Below are positions 34,405 through 42,897 of a stretch of 64,000 nucleotides of DNA, piece after piece. The stretch comes from Achromobacter xylosoxidans. GTDB taxonomy: Bacteria; Pseudomonadota; Gammaproteobacteria; Burkholderiales; Burkholderiaceae_B. Under the pieces are notes generated by a model. It searched no databases, was not told the origin of the DNA, and was given only the letters and a program-made list of their open reading frames with translations. Made by a program: the position numbers and the translations under genes. How positions within the stretch are numbered: the first letter of the stretch is position 1; each line of letters begins with the position of its first letter. The stretch lies in the NCBI RefSeq assembly GCF_001457475.1, contig NZ_LN831029.1, positions 744,001-808,000 of the forward strand, read 5' to 3'.

Positions 34405-34572
34405 ATGCACCCCAGCACCAACACCATGTTGATCATCATCGTCACGGGCGTGGCGCTCATGCTGCTCGGGTTTGGGCTGCGGGATCGCAACATCGGCATG
34501 GGGCTGATGGGCATCGGCCTTATCACGGCCATCGGCACCATCATCTATAAGGCGTACATCACGTTCTATTGA
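34405..34572 (+). CDS. Small two-helix membrane protein (55 residues)
   Basis: A short gene beginning MHPSTNTMLIIIV, with two hydrophobic segments at about residues 7-24 and 30-48 separated by GLRDRN, and an aromatic tail ending in YITFY. GGGAG (34394-34398) six bases upstream is an excellent ribosome-binding site, and the codons have the high third-position GC of neighbours. I recognise no family. The two-helix hairpin suggests a small inner-membrane regulator or stress protein. A 12-base tandem repeat lies in the upstream region. Confidence 0.7.
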   Translation: MHPSTNTMLIIIVTGVALMLLGFGLRDRNIGMGLMGIGLITAIGTIIYKAYITFY

Positions 34573-34599
34573 CGCGGCCGGGCGCATTGCCCGCGTCGT

Positions 34600-35067
34600 T
34601 CAGGCCTTGGGCGCGGCCAGCCGCGCCGCGCGCGCCAGCAGGGTGTCGAGCTGGTTGGCGAAGGCCTTGCGGTCGGATTGGCTGAACGAAGACGGTCCGC
34701 CCGTGTCCACGCCGCTCGCGCGCAATTCCTCCATCATGTCCCGCAGCGCCAGCCGTTCACGGATGGTCTCGGGCGAATAGCGTTCGCCGCGCGGGTTCAG
34801 CGCCATGGCGCCTTTTTCCAGCACCTGCGCCGCCAGCGGGATGTCGCCGGTGATCACCAGGTCGCCGGCCACCGCGCGTTCGGCGATGTGAGCGTCGGCC
34901 ACGTCGAAGCCGCGCGGCACCTGCACCGCCCGGATCAGTGGCGAAGGCGGCGTATGCAGCGCCTGGTTCGCCACCAGGGTCACCGGCACCTGCCAGCGCT
35001 GCGCGGCGCGGAACAGGATGTCCTTGATGACCCCGGGGCAGGCGTCGGCGTCGACCCAGATATGCAT
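34600..35067 (-). CDS. yaiI: YaiI/YqxD (DUF188) family protein
   Basis: A 155-residue member of the YaiI/YqxD family, starting [13 protein letters not shown] with the conserved DxDxCP motif, followed by [10 protein letters not shown] and a C-terminal [16 protein letters not shown]. The family has a PIN/NYN-like nuclease-type fold with conserved acids, but its activity is undetermined. The start codon overlaps the stop of the 87-residue upstream gene (TGATG), so the pair is translationally coupled. Confidence 0.9.
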   Translation of the reverse strand: MHIWVDADACPGVIKDILFRAAQRWQVPVTLVANQALHTPPSPLIRAVQVPRGFDVADAHIAERAVAGDLVITGDIPLAAQVLEKGAMALNPRGERYSPETIRERLALRDMMEELRASGVDTGGPSSFSQSDRKAFANQLDTLLARAARLAAPKA

Positions 35068-35330
35068 CAGCCGAGGGCCTTCTGCAAGGCTTCGGCGATG
35101 ATGTCGTTGGTGCTCAGGCCGCGTTCGGCGGCGGCCGCGCGCAGCTGGTCCGCCTGCGCCTGCGACAGCTTCAGCGGAAACGGCACCAGGCCGGCGGCCT
35201 GGTCGAGCTTGCGCTGCTCGCGGCGGTCGGGCACTTGCGAGGCGGCGCCGAAGCGGTCGGGCGTGCCGGCTTGCTTGAGTTGGCCGGCCAGTTTCAGCGC
35301 CTGGTTCTTCTGCAGATCGAATTTGTTCAT
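35067..35330 (-). CDS. Small protein with ribbon-helix-helix-like C-terminus
   Basis: An 87-residue basic protein. The last 35 residues ([18 protein letters not shown] onward, then [12 protein letters not shown]) have the strand-helix-helix spacing of ribbon-helix-helix DNA-binding proteins, with the typical small residue plus Ser/Thr before helix B. The N-terminal half ([18 protein letters not shown]) is helical and basic. Its stop overlaps the start of yaiI as TGATG. The arrangement resembles a DNA-binding antitoxin upstream of a nuclease, but no family assignment is certain. Confidence 0.7.
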   Translation of the reverse strand: MNKFDLQKNQALKLAGQLKQAGTPDRFGAASQVPDRREQRKLDQAAGLVPFPLKLSQAQADQLRAAAAERGLSTNDIIAEALQKALG

Positions 35331-35372
35331 GAATATTCCTGATTGGGAGCGCCATCATAAGCGCAAGCGCGG

Positions 35373-36869
35373 TCAGCGGGGTTTTGCGTTCTCCAGCGCG
35401 GCCAGGCCTTCCTCGGCGCCGTCGTGCAACGGCACGGTCAGGCCACGCCGGGCGTTGGCGATGTTGACCTGGGCGCCCTGGGCCGAGCCGGCGGCCAGCA
35501 GGTCCTGGCCGGTCTGGTAGACCGCCCGCACCACCTGCAGGGCCTCATCGCGCGTCAGGTCGGACGTGGTCAGCAGCAGCGCCGCGGTGCCGATGGTGGC
35601 GACCGGTTCCGATTGGTTCGGATAGGTGCCCGCCGCGATTTCCAGGGGCATCAGCGCGTTGTCCTGGGCGGCCAGCGTCTTGACCGCGGCCGGATCGAGC
35701 GGCAGCAGTTTCAGGTGGGCCTGCGTCAGGGCGTCGCGCAGGGGCGTGGCGGGAATGCCGATCACCTGCGCCGCGGCGTCGATCAGGCCGGCATTGAGCG
35801 CCGGCAGCGAAGCCGTGAAGGGCGTGGGAACCGCCTCGTAGTCGCGTCCAGGCTGCAGCCCATGCGCCGCCAGCACCGCTTCCAGCGTGGCCCGCACCGC
35901 CGAACCCTGCGCGCCGAGCGCGATCTTCTTGCCCTTGAGGTCGCGCACGCCGCGCAGCTTGGCGTCGTCGCGCACGACGATATGCACCATTTCGGGATAG
36001 AGGCTGCCCAGCGCCCGCAGGCCGGCGAACGGCCCTTGCGACGCGAACGGACCGCGGCCCTCGTACGCCAGCTTGGCGGTATCGCCCTGGGCCAGCCCGA
36101 CCACGGCGTCGCCGCTGCGCAGCAGGGCGATGTTCTCGGCGCCGCCGCCGGTGATCAGCGGCGTGACGCGGATCTGGCGCGCCTGGCCCACCGCGCCCAG
36201 CGCGCGCGCGAAGGTGACGTACTCGCCCCGGTCCGGTCCGCCGGCCAGCGGATAGCCCTGCTGCATGCGCGCCAGCCGGCCATTGATGCGGGCGACCGAG
36301 CGTTCCAGTTCCTGTTGCACCACGTGCTGCGCGGTGCTGGAGGCGCTGTAGGCAACCGAATGGGTGATCTGGTCGAGCGTGTCCAGCAGCCGCTGCGTCA
36401 CGGGCGGCGGCGCGCCGGTGTCCAATGAGGGCGCCTCGGCGGCCTTGAAGCCGGCGGGGGTCACCAGCGTCCAGCCTTCGCCTTCCTTGCGGTAGATGGC
36501 GCTGGCATGCGCCACGATCTGGTCGCCAGCCTGGTTGCCGCTGGATTTCACGCCGCTGATGCTGCGCGGGCCCGCGCCCAGCAGCGTTACCAGGGCGGCG
36601 GCGCCGGGTTGGTCCCAGGCGCCGAGCGCGATGTCGCGGGTCACTTCCAGCCGCAGGTCGTAATAGACCACGCGGCGGGTTTCGCCTGCCGGAGCGCTGC
36701 TGTCGGTGGCGGAGCCCATTCTCTTGAGCTGGTCGATGCGGAACAGGCCCGCGCCGTAGGTGGCGGCCAGGCCGCGTTCGACGTCGGCGCGCAGCGCGTC
36801 GGTATCGGGCGCGCGGCCGCAGGCTGCCACGAGCAGGCACAGGGCCATAAGGAGGATGCGCTTGAGCAT
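35373..36869 (-). CDS. TAXI family (TRAP-type) solute-binding lipoprotein
   Basis: A 498-residue lipoprotein with signal peptide and lipobox LVAAC (Cys17). The N-terminal 150 residues form an extra domain, followed by a helical linker. The last 300 residues are a TAXI solute-binding domain ([40 protein letters not shown]). GGAGGA eight bases before the ATG supports the start. No TRAP membrane subunits are nearby. It lies two bases downstream of gltS, so the two are cotranscribed, and binding of glutamate or a related dicarboxylate is a reasonable guess. Confidence 0.85.
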   Translation of the reverse strand: MLKRILLMALCLLVAACGRAPDTDALRADVERGLAATYGAGLFRIDQLKRMGSATDSSAPAGETRRVVYYDLRLEVTRDIALGAWDQPGAAALVTLLGAGPRSISGVKSSGNQAGDQIVAHASAIYRKEGEGWTLVTPAGFKAAEAPSLDTGAPPPVTQRLLDTLDQITHSVAYSASSTAQHVVQQELERSVARINGRLARMQQGYPLAGGPDRGEYVTFARALGAVGQARQIRVTPLITGGGAENIALLRSGDAVVGLAQGDTAKLAYEGRGPFASQGPFAGLRALGSLYPEMVHIVVRDDAKLRGVRDLKGKKIALGAQGSAVRATLEAVLAAHGLQPGRDYEAVPTPFTASLPALNAGLIDAAAQVIGIPATPLRDALTQAHLKLLPLDPAAVKTLAAQDNALMPLEIAAGTYPNQSEPVATIGTAALLLTTSDLTRDEALQVVRAVYQTGQDLLAAGSAQGAQVNIANARRGLTVPLHDGAEEGLAALENAKPR

Positions 36870-36871
36870 GG

Positions 36872-38080
36872 TCACATTCCTCCCACGAACGGCAGCGAGA
36901 TCAACGAGGTCAGCACGATCACGTTGAGGATGTCCACCAGGAATGCGCCGGTCACCGGCACCACGATGAAGGCTTGCGGCGCGGGGCCATGGCGCCGCGT
37001 CAGCGCCTGCATGTTGGCGATGGCGGTGGCGGTGGCGCCCAGCGAGAAGCCGCAGAAGGCGGCCGACATGATGGCGGCCTCGTAGTCGCTCTTGAGCAGG
37101 CGGAACACCACCCAGGCCGAATACAGCGCGCAGAACAGCGTCTGCACCGCCAGGATCAGCGCCAGGGGCCCGGCCAGGCGCGCCACGCTGGTCAGGTCCA
37201 GCGTCATCATGGTCATGGCCAGGAACAGCGACAGGGTGATGGTGCCGATGATCTCGGTGGCGCGGTCGTCCAGTTTCAGGCCCAGACGTTCGCCGCCATT
37301 GCGGATCAGCACGCCGGTCGCCAGGCACCAGAGGAAGTTGGGCAGGCTCACCGGCGCGCCTTCCACCAGCGTGGCCAGGTAGCCGCCCGCCACCAGGCAG
37401 ACGAAGGCGGCGGTCATCGAGGTGATGAACGAGGCGGCCGTCGACGGCGCCTGCGCTTCGCTCAGGTCCGGCGCCTCGTGGCCCGCCGCCGATTGGCGAT
37501 CCAGGCTGCCGGCCAGCTTGTGGCGGCGCATCAGCCATTCCGCCACGGGGCCGCCGACCACGCCGCCCAGCACCAATCCTATCGTCGCCGCGGTCATGGC
37601 CAGCGCCATCACGTCCTGGATATTGTTGACGTCCGCAAAGCGGGTGGCGTAGGCCGCGCCCGTGCCGTGGCCGCCGACCAGCGTGATGGTGCCGCCCAGC
37701 AGCCCCATCAGCGGATGCATGTCCAGCAGCCAGGCCATGCCCAGCCCGACTGCGTTCTGCAGCACCAGGAACGGGATCAGCGCCAGCAGGAAGGCGATCA
37801 GCCGCGGGCCGCCCTTGGCCAGCAGTTTCAGGTTCGCCGTCAGGCCGATGCAACCGAAGAACAGCAGCAACAGGGTCGGCTTGATGCTGGTTTCCAGGGA
37901 AACGGCATGGCCGCCCCGGGTCGACAGCGCATAGGCGCCGATCGCGAACAGCAGGCCGCCGACGATCGGGTCCGGAATGCTGTAGCGCGCCAGCACGCCG
38001 ATGCGGGTGGTCAGGACGCGGCCGATGGCCAGCACCAGGCAGCAGGCCAGCAGGGATTGGACGGGCGAGAGTGAAATCAT
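36872..38080 (-). CDS. gltS: Sodium/glutamate symporter
   Basis: A 402-residue inner-membrane carrier of the GltS (ESS) family. Two inverted halves of about five helices each carry the re-entrant glycine-rich loops (GGTITLVGGHGTGAA near residue 130; CGFSLGATATAIANM near 355). It imports L- or D-glutamate with Na+. A central cytoplasmic loop (RRHKLAGSLDRQ) separates the halves. The start at 38080 gives MISLSPVQSLL. It is the first gene of an operon with the TAXI lipoprotein. Confidence 0.94.
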   Translation of the reverse strand: MISLSPVQSLLACCLVLAIGRVLTTRIGVLARYSIPDPIVGGLLFAIGAYALSTRGGHAVSLETSIKPTLLLLFFGCIGLTANLKLLAKGGPRLIAFLLALIPFLVLQNAVGLGMAWLLDMHPLMGLLGGTITLVGGHGTGAAYATRFADVNNIQDVMALAMTAATIGLVLGGVVGGPVAEWLMRRHKLAGSLDRQSAAGHEAPDLSEAQAPSTAASFITSMTAAFVCLVAGGYLATLVEGAPVSLPNFLWCLATGVLIRNGGERLGLKLDDRATEIIGTITLSLFLAMTMMTLDLTSVARLAGPLALILAVQTLFCALYSAWVVFRLLKSDYEAAIMSAAFCGFSLGATATAIANMQALTRRHGPAPQAFIVVPVTGAFLVDILNVIVLTSLISLPFVGGM

Positions 38081-38228
38081 GGAAACCTTCGCGCCCGCGG
38101 GCGCAGCGAAGTCAGGCTGTGGAAACCGTTGCCGCCATGTCTTTCCGGGATTGCGTTCCCATCTTAACGGGACGCCGGCGGCGCGGCATGCGCGCGGCAA
38201 CGAACGAAGGCGGGGCGTGCCGCGCCGG

Positions 38229-38753
38229 TCAGAGCGGAAAGGCGCGCGCCATGTAGCTGGCCTGGGGCCCGTAGCCCTCGAGTTTGTCGGCCAGTTCGCG
38301 GCCGCCGGCCGGGACGGGCGCGTAGCCATGCCGCGTCCAATAACCGACCGCCGAACCCAGCGACACCAGGCTGGCGCGTTGCAACCCGGTTTGCGCGGCA
38401 TGGCCGGCGGCCGTGCGCAACAGCGCCTGTCCCACGCCCAGCCCCTGGGCCGAGGGCGCCACCGCGCAATCGTGCAGGAACCAGTGGTCCGGACGCTCGG
38501 GCAGGGCGGCAAGCGGAGCGTCCAGCGTGGGCGGCAGGCCGGCGTCCCACGGGTACGACACCAGATAGCCGAGCAGGTGCGGGGAATCCGGCATCGTGTC
38601 GGCCTGCGCCACCCAGCAATGGGCTGGCGCCAGCGTCAGCCGGTTCAGGAAGAAATCAGCGCTCTCCAGCAGGAAACCCGGATAGGCGCCGGCCTGGATT
38701 GCCAGGATGCCGTCCATGTCGCCGGCCAGCATGGGGCGGACTCGATATTGCAT
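38229..38753 (-). CDS. GNAT family N-acetyltransferase
   Basis: A 174-residue GNAT protein with the acetyl-CoA-binding motif VAPSAQGLGVGQALL (motif A, about residues 92-106) and the C-terminal GYWTRHGYAPV motif B. AAGGTGG just before the ATG at 38753 supports this start. The acceptor substrate cannot be predicted. It is monocistronic between gltS and the divergent lipid A glycosyltransferase gene. Confidence 0.88.
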   Translation of the reverse strand: MQYRVRPMLAGDMDGILAIQAGAYPGFLLESADFFLNRLTLAPAHCWVAQADTMPDSPHLLGYLVSYPWDAGLPPTLDAPLAALPERPDHWFLHDCAVAPSAQGLGVGQALLRTAAGHAAQTGLQRASLVSLGSAVGYWTRHGYAPVPAGGRELADKLEGYGPQASYMARAFPL

Positions 38754-39000
38754 AACCACCTTTGAAAACAAGAGCTTCGCGCATTTTACCGATGCCGCGG
38801 CCGGGGCCGCTTTACGCCCTTTCACAAATCGGGGACAGAGGTTTACGGAGCCTAAACGGCGCTTCATACATTTGGCTGCATGCCTGCCTAGAATCGCCTC
38901 GATTGCGACGAGTCCGATACCGGAAGCATTTCATGAAAATTCGACGAGGGCTTGCGCATACTGCCCGGCATAACGTCCCGCATTCCAGTTCCAGAACCTT

Positions 39001-40053
39001 ATGCACATTCAATTCCGGTCCGAGCCCATGGGGCAGCAAGTCCTGGCCAAAGCGCTTCCCGTGGAAGCGATCTGGCGCACGGCCGCTGCCAACGTGCCTT
39101 ACGACGCCTGCGTCACCTGCGTCATTCCCTGCCTGAATGAATGCGAGAACCTGCGCGTGCTGTTGCCGTTGCTGCGCAGCCGGCTGGCGGCCCTGTGCAC
39201 CGGCTGGGAAATCATCGTGGCCGACGACGGCAGCACCGACGGCACCGAGGCCCTGATGGCTGAATGGACCCAATACGATGGCTTCCGCTACGTGCAGCTG
39301 TCGCGCAATTTCGGCAAGGAGGCCGCGCTCAGCGCCGGCCTGGAAAGCGCCACGGGCGACGCCATCATCTGCCTGGACGCCGACATGCAGCATCCGCCGG
39401 CCCTGATCGAGCAGATGCTGGCGCGCTGGGCCGCCGGCGCCGAAATGGTCTATGCCGTGCGCGAGACCCGCGCCGACGAATCCTGGCTCAAGCGCACCGG
39501 CGCCCGCTGGTTCTACAAGTTGCTCAGCGGCGCCCGCGGTGTCGAGGTGCCGGCCCACGCCGGCGACTTCCGTCTCATGAGCCGCAACGTGGTGGACGCG
39601 CTGAACGCGCTGCCCGAGCGCACCCGTTTCATGAAAGGCCTGTACGCCTGGGTCGGTTTCAAGGGTGAAGCGCTGCCCTATACGCCCGACGAGCGCATGC
39701 ATGGCGACAGCCGTTTCGGGGGCATGCGACTGGCGCGCCTCGCGCTGGATGGATTGACGGCGTTCACGACCTGGCCGCTGCGCCTGGTCAGCCTGGTGGG
39801 CGTGCTGTTCGCGGTGCTGGCAATGGCCTATGCGAGCTATCTCGTGATCGATTACCTGGTCTCCGGCAATGCCGTGTCGGGCTGGACCACCATCGTGACG
39901 GCCGTGCTGTTCTTCGCCGGCGTCAACCTGATCTCGCTTGGCGTGGTGGGCGAGTACGTGTCGCGCATCTTCGACGAGGTCAAGGGACGGCCGTTGTTCG
40001 TGGTGCGCCGCCGCCAGGGGCGAGCCTCCCATTCTGACAAGGTCGCATCCTGA
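39001..40053 (+). CDS. lgmA: Polyprenyl-phosphate glycosyltransferase (GT2), LgmA-like
   Basis: A 350-residue GT2 enzyme of the GtrB/ArnC/DPM1 type. The N-terminal catalytic domain has the DDGSTDGT motif (about residues 76-83) and DADMQHPP (about residues 125-132), and two C-terminal transmembrane helices are at about 255-280 and 295-315. It should transfer a sugar onto undecaprenyl phosphate at the cytoplasmic face. Together with the ArnT-like and ChbG-like neighbours, it matches the Bordetella lgm pathway that decorates lipid A phosphates with glucosamine. It overlaps the next gene by one base (TGATG). Confidence 0.85.
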   Translation: MHIQFRSEPMGQQVLAKALPVEAIWRTAAANVPYDACVTCVIPCLNECENLRVLLPLLRSRLAALCTGWEIIVADDGSTDGTEALMAEWTQYDGFRYVQLSRNFGKEAALSAGLESATGDAIICLDADMQHPPALIEQMLARWAAGAEMVYAVRETRADESWLKRTGARWFYKLLSGARGVEVPAHAGDFRLMSRNVVDALNALPERTRFMKGLYAWVGFKGEALPYTPDERMHGDSRFGGMRLARLALDGLTAFTTWPLRLVSLVGVLFAVLAMAYASYLVIDYLVSGNAVSGWTTIVTAVLFFAGVNLISLGVVGEYVSRIFDEVKGRPLFVVRRRQGRASHSDKVAS

Positions 40054-41642
40054 TGGCCGCCGCGATGCAACGGCCGGCGCGTTCCGATTGGATCCCGCCG
40101 GCGGGATGGTTCCTGCTCGCGGTCGGCGTCTGGCTGGCGTTCCTGGCCTGGGTGCGGCCGCTGACGCTGCCTGACGAAGGCCGATATGCCGGTGTCGCCT
40201 GGGACATGCTGCGCAGCGGTTCGCACGCCGTGCCGTTGCTCGACGGCATGCCTTATTTCCACAAGCCGCCGCTGTATTACTGGTTGACCGAACTGTCGTT
40301 CACGGTGTTCGGCGTGCATCCCTTTGCCGCGCGCCTGCCGTCGCTGCTGGCGGCATGGACCGCCGCCGCCGCGCTGTATGGTTTCCTGCGGCGCTATCGC
40401 GATGCCGCCACCGCGACGCTGACCGTGCTGGCGCTGGCGACCCTGCCTTTCTTCTACGGCGGCGCGCAGTTCGCCAATCTCGACATGCTGGTGGCCGGCA
40501 TGATCACCCTGTGCGTGCTGGCCGCGGCCGACACCGTGCTGCGCCTGGAGCGCGGCCAGGCCTATCGGTGGATGTCGCTCGCCGCCGCCGCGCTGGCGGC
40601 CCTGGCGGTGCTGGCCAAGGGGCTGATCGGTCTGGTTCTGCCCGGCGCCATCCTCTTCATCTGGCTGGTCTGGGGGCGCCGCTGGCGCGCGCTCGGGGCG
40701 CTGTTGTGGCCGCCCGCGCTGCTGGTGTTCGCGGCGGTCGCCATGCCGTGGTTCGTCCTGATGCAGGTCCGCTATCCGGGCTTCTACGACTATTTCTTCG
40801 TCTACCAGCATTTTCAGCGCTTCGCCGCCACCGGTTTCAACAACGCCCAGCCGTTCTGGTTCTACCTGCCGGTGGTGGTGGGACTGAGCCTGCCCTGGTC
40901 GCTGTGGGGCGGCGGCATCCTGCGCAAGGCGTTCTGGGCGGCGGGGCCGCAGCGCGATCTGCGGCGCCTGGCGCTGGTATGGTTCGTGGTGGTGGTGGGG
41001 TTCTTTTCACTGCCGAATTCCAAGCTGGTGGGCTATGTGTTGCCGGCGGTGCCGCCGCTTGCCTTCCTGCTGGTCGAAGTGATCGTGGCCGCGAGCCGCG
41101 ACAAGGCCGACGCCCTGGCGCCGCGCCTGGTGCGCGTCTGCGCCGGGGTTGGCGCCGCGATCTGCGTGTTGGCCATCGGCATCGCCGCCCATTCGGCCCG
41201 CGGCAGCGCGGGCCCGCTGGCCGCGACGATCCGTCCGCTGGCCAAGCCCGGCGATACCTATGTGTCGCTGCACACCTATCCGTTCGACCTGGCGCTGTAC
41301 GCCCAGGCGCCCAGGCCAACCTGGGTGGTGGACGACTGGCTCAATCCGGAAGTGCCGGTGCGCGACAACTGGCGCAAGGAACTCTACGACGCGGCCAGGT
41401 TCGAGCCCGAGGTGGGCAGGCAAGTGTTGATCAGTCCGCAGGAATTCCAGTCCCGCCTGTGCGCGGCGCCCGAAGGCGCGCGCTACTGGGTCTGGGGCAC
41501 ACGGTCGGACGCGGGCGCCTATCGGGCGTTGGCGGGCCTGGAGCCGGTCGCGAACAGCGTGAAATACGTGATCTGGCAGGTCGTGTCGGATGCCGCCTTC
41601 AAGCAGCGGGTCTGTGGCGGAACGCCCACAGCCGGCTCGTGA
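40053..41642 (+). CDS. lgmB: ArnT-like lipid A glycosyltransferase, LgmB-like
   Basis: A 529-residue GT39/ArnT-type membrane enzyme with about 12 helices and the characteristic N-terminal periplasmic motif LPDEGRYA (about residues 34-41), then YFHKPPLYYWL. It would move a sugar from undecaprenyl phosphate to lipid A phosphate at the periplasmic face. In Bordetella the ArnT ortholog LgmB transfers glucosamine; this assignment rests on context. Its 3' end overlaps the convergent gtrA gene by 44 bases. Confidence 0.86.
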   Translation: MAAAMQRPARSDWIPPAGWFLLAVGVWLAFLAWVRPLTLPDEGRYAGVAWDMLRSGSHAVPLLDGMPYFHKPPLYYWLTELSFTVFGVHPFAARLPSLLAAWTAAAALYGFLRRYRDAATATLTVLALATLPFFYGGAQFANLDMLVAGMITLCVLAAADTVLRLERGQAYRWMSLAAAALAALAVLAKGLIGLVLPGAILFIWLVWGRRWRALGALLWPPALLVFAAVAMPWFVLMQVRYPGFYDYFFVYQHFQRFAATGFNNAQPFWFYLPVVVGLSLPWSLWGGGILRKAFWAAGPQRDLRRLALVWFVVVVGFFSLPNSKLVGYVLPAVPPLAFLLVEVIVAASRDKADALAPRLVRVCAGVGAAICVLAIGIAAHSARGSAGPLAATIRPLAKPGDTYVSLHTYPFDLALYAQAPRPTWVVDDWLNPEVPVRDNWRKELYDAARFEPEVGRQVLISPQEFQSRLCAAPEGARYWVWGTRSDAGAYRALAGLEPVANSVKYVIWQVVSDAAFKQRVCGGTPTAGS

Positions 41643-41994
41643 TGAAGGTGGCCACCGCCAGCGCAATCAGGATCAGGGCCAGCAGCACGTCATAGGGAAC
41701 CGACGTTACCCGCAGCAACCAGGCGTAAGCGGATTCATTGATGATGAAGCCGACGGCTGAAATGAAGAAGAAACGGCGTACTGCTATGGTCCAGGGTGTT
41801 TTCGAATGTCTGAACGTAAGCCGGTAGTGTCCGCTGAAGGAAACGACGAACGCCACCAGCCAGCCGAGCAGGTTGGCCAAGAGCGGAGCGGCGCCCAGGC
41901 CTTCGACGCAGGCGACCGCGACGCCCCAGTGGGTGGCGGCCGCTGCGCATCCGACGGCGATGAACAGGCTGACTTGTTGAAGCAGGGCGCGCAT
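41599..41994 (-). CDS. GtrA family membrane protein
   Basis: A 131-residue protein with four transmembrane helices typical of GtrA (NLLGWLVAFVVSFSGHYRLTF segment at about residues 41-61; RRFFFISAVGFIINE at 73-87). GtrA proteins are proposed flippases for undecaprenyl-phosphate-linked sugars. It lies on the opposite strand between the ArnT-like and deacetylase genes, so it is not in their operon, yet it fits the pathway as a candidate translocator of the sugar-lipid. Confidence 0.85.
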   Translation of the reverse strand: MRALLQQVSLFIAVGCAAAATHWGVAVACVEGLGAAPLLANLLGWLVAFVVSFSGHYRLTFRHSKTPWTIAVRRFFFISAVGFIINESAYAWLLRVTSVPYDVLLALILIALAVATFITSRLWAFRHRPAA

Positions 41995-42030
41995 GTGGGG
42001 CGTGTCGAAGAAAGAAAGCGAGGTGAGAAC

Positions 42031-42846
42031 TTGACCAAGCGCATCGTGGTTTGCGGTGATGATTTTGGCATGAATGCCGATATCGATGAAGGCATGATCG
42101 CGTTGGCGGGCATGCGTCGGCTGAGCGCCATCAGCTGCCTGTCGTTGGGCCCGACCTTCGTCGCCAACGCGCCGCGGCTGGCGTTGATGGACGCCGATCT
42201 CGGCCTGCATGTGAATCTGACCGAACGCCTGGGCGATGGCGATGCGGACCTGCCGTCTTTGTCCCGGCTGATCCTGCGGGCCTACACCGGCCGGCTGGAC
42301 GCCGCCTGGGTCGACCTGCACCTGGCGCGCCAGTTCGACGCCTTCGAGGCCGCATTCGGACGCGCGCCGGATTACGTGGACGGGCATCAGCACGTGCACC
42401 AGTTGCCGGTGGTGCGTGATCGCCTGCTGCTGGCGCTCAAGCAGCGCTATGGCGCGCACCGGCCCTGGCTGCGCCAGACCGCGCCGGGCATGCTTTGCGG
42501 CATTCCCCTCAAGGAATCGATCAAGGCTCGCATCATCGGCGCGCTGGGCGCGGCGGAACTGGGCCGCCGGGCTGACCGCGAGGGTCTGCGCACCAACCGC
42601 CGGTTGCTGGGAGTGTATGGCTTCGACGGAGGCCGCCGGCGCTACGCCGACCTGCTGCAGAACTGGCTGTTCAACGCGCGCGATGGCGACCTGTTGATGT
42701 GCCACCCGGCCAAGGATGCCCGGGGCGGCAGCGCCATGGCGCGCCAGCGCCGTGCCGAATACGACGTGCTGGCCTGCCCCAAGCTGGGCGACTGGATGCT
42801 CGCCAACGGCGTGCGCATCTCGCGCCTGCCCTCGGGGGCGCGCTAG
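42031..42846 (+). CDS. lgmC: ChbG/HpnK family carbohydrate deacetylase, LgmC-like
   Basis: A 271-residue ChbG/YdjC-type deacetylase. Metal-binding residues are visible in CGDDFGMN (residues 8-15), GLHVN (near 62) and DGHQHVHQLP (near 119-128). It would remove an N-acetyl group from a GlcNAc-lipid, giving glucosamine for transfer to lipid A. No ATG fits the domain boundary; TTG at 42031 after AGGTGAG is the best start, although the spacing is short (about four bases). A longer upstream ATG frame would overlap gtrA antisense and lacks homology. Confidence 0.82.
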   Translation: MTKRIVVCGDDFGMNADIDEGMIALAGMRRLSAISCLSLGPTFVANAPRLALMDADLGLHVNLTERLGDGDADLPSLSRLILRAYTGRLDAAWVDLHLARQFDAFEAAFGRAPDYVDGHQHVHQLPVVRDRLLLALKQRYGAHRPWLRQTAPGMLCGIPLKESIKARIIGALGAAELGRRADREGLRTNRRLLGVYGFDGGRRRYADLLQNWLFNARDGDLLMCHPAKDARGGSAMARQRRAEYDVLACPKLGDWMLANGVRISRLPSGAR

Positions 42847-42897
42847 CGCCCTGGTAGTTGGCTGCGCCTGCGAGGCGCCTTTCAGCGTAAACAGGCC

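Noticed and set aside
36870..37853. N-terminal extension fusing the TAXI lipoprotein to an upstream frame
   Set aside because: The extension is an out-of-frame reading of gltS; the lipoprotein start at 36869 has a strong ribosome-binding site and a lipobox.
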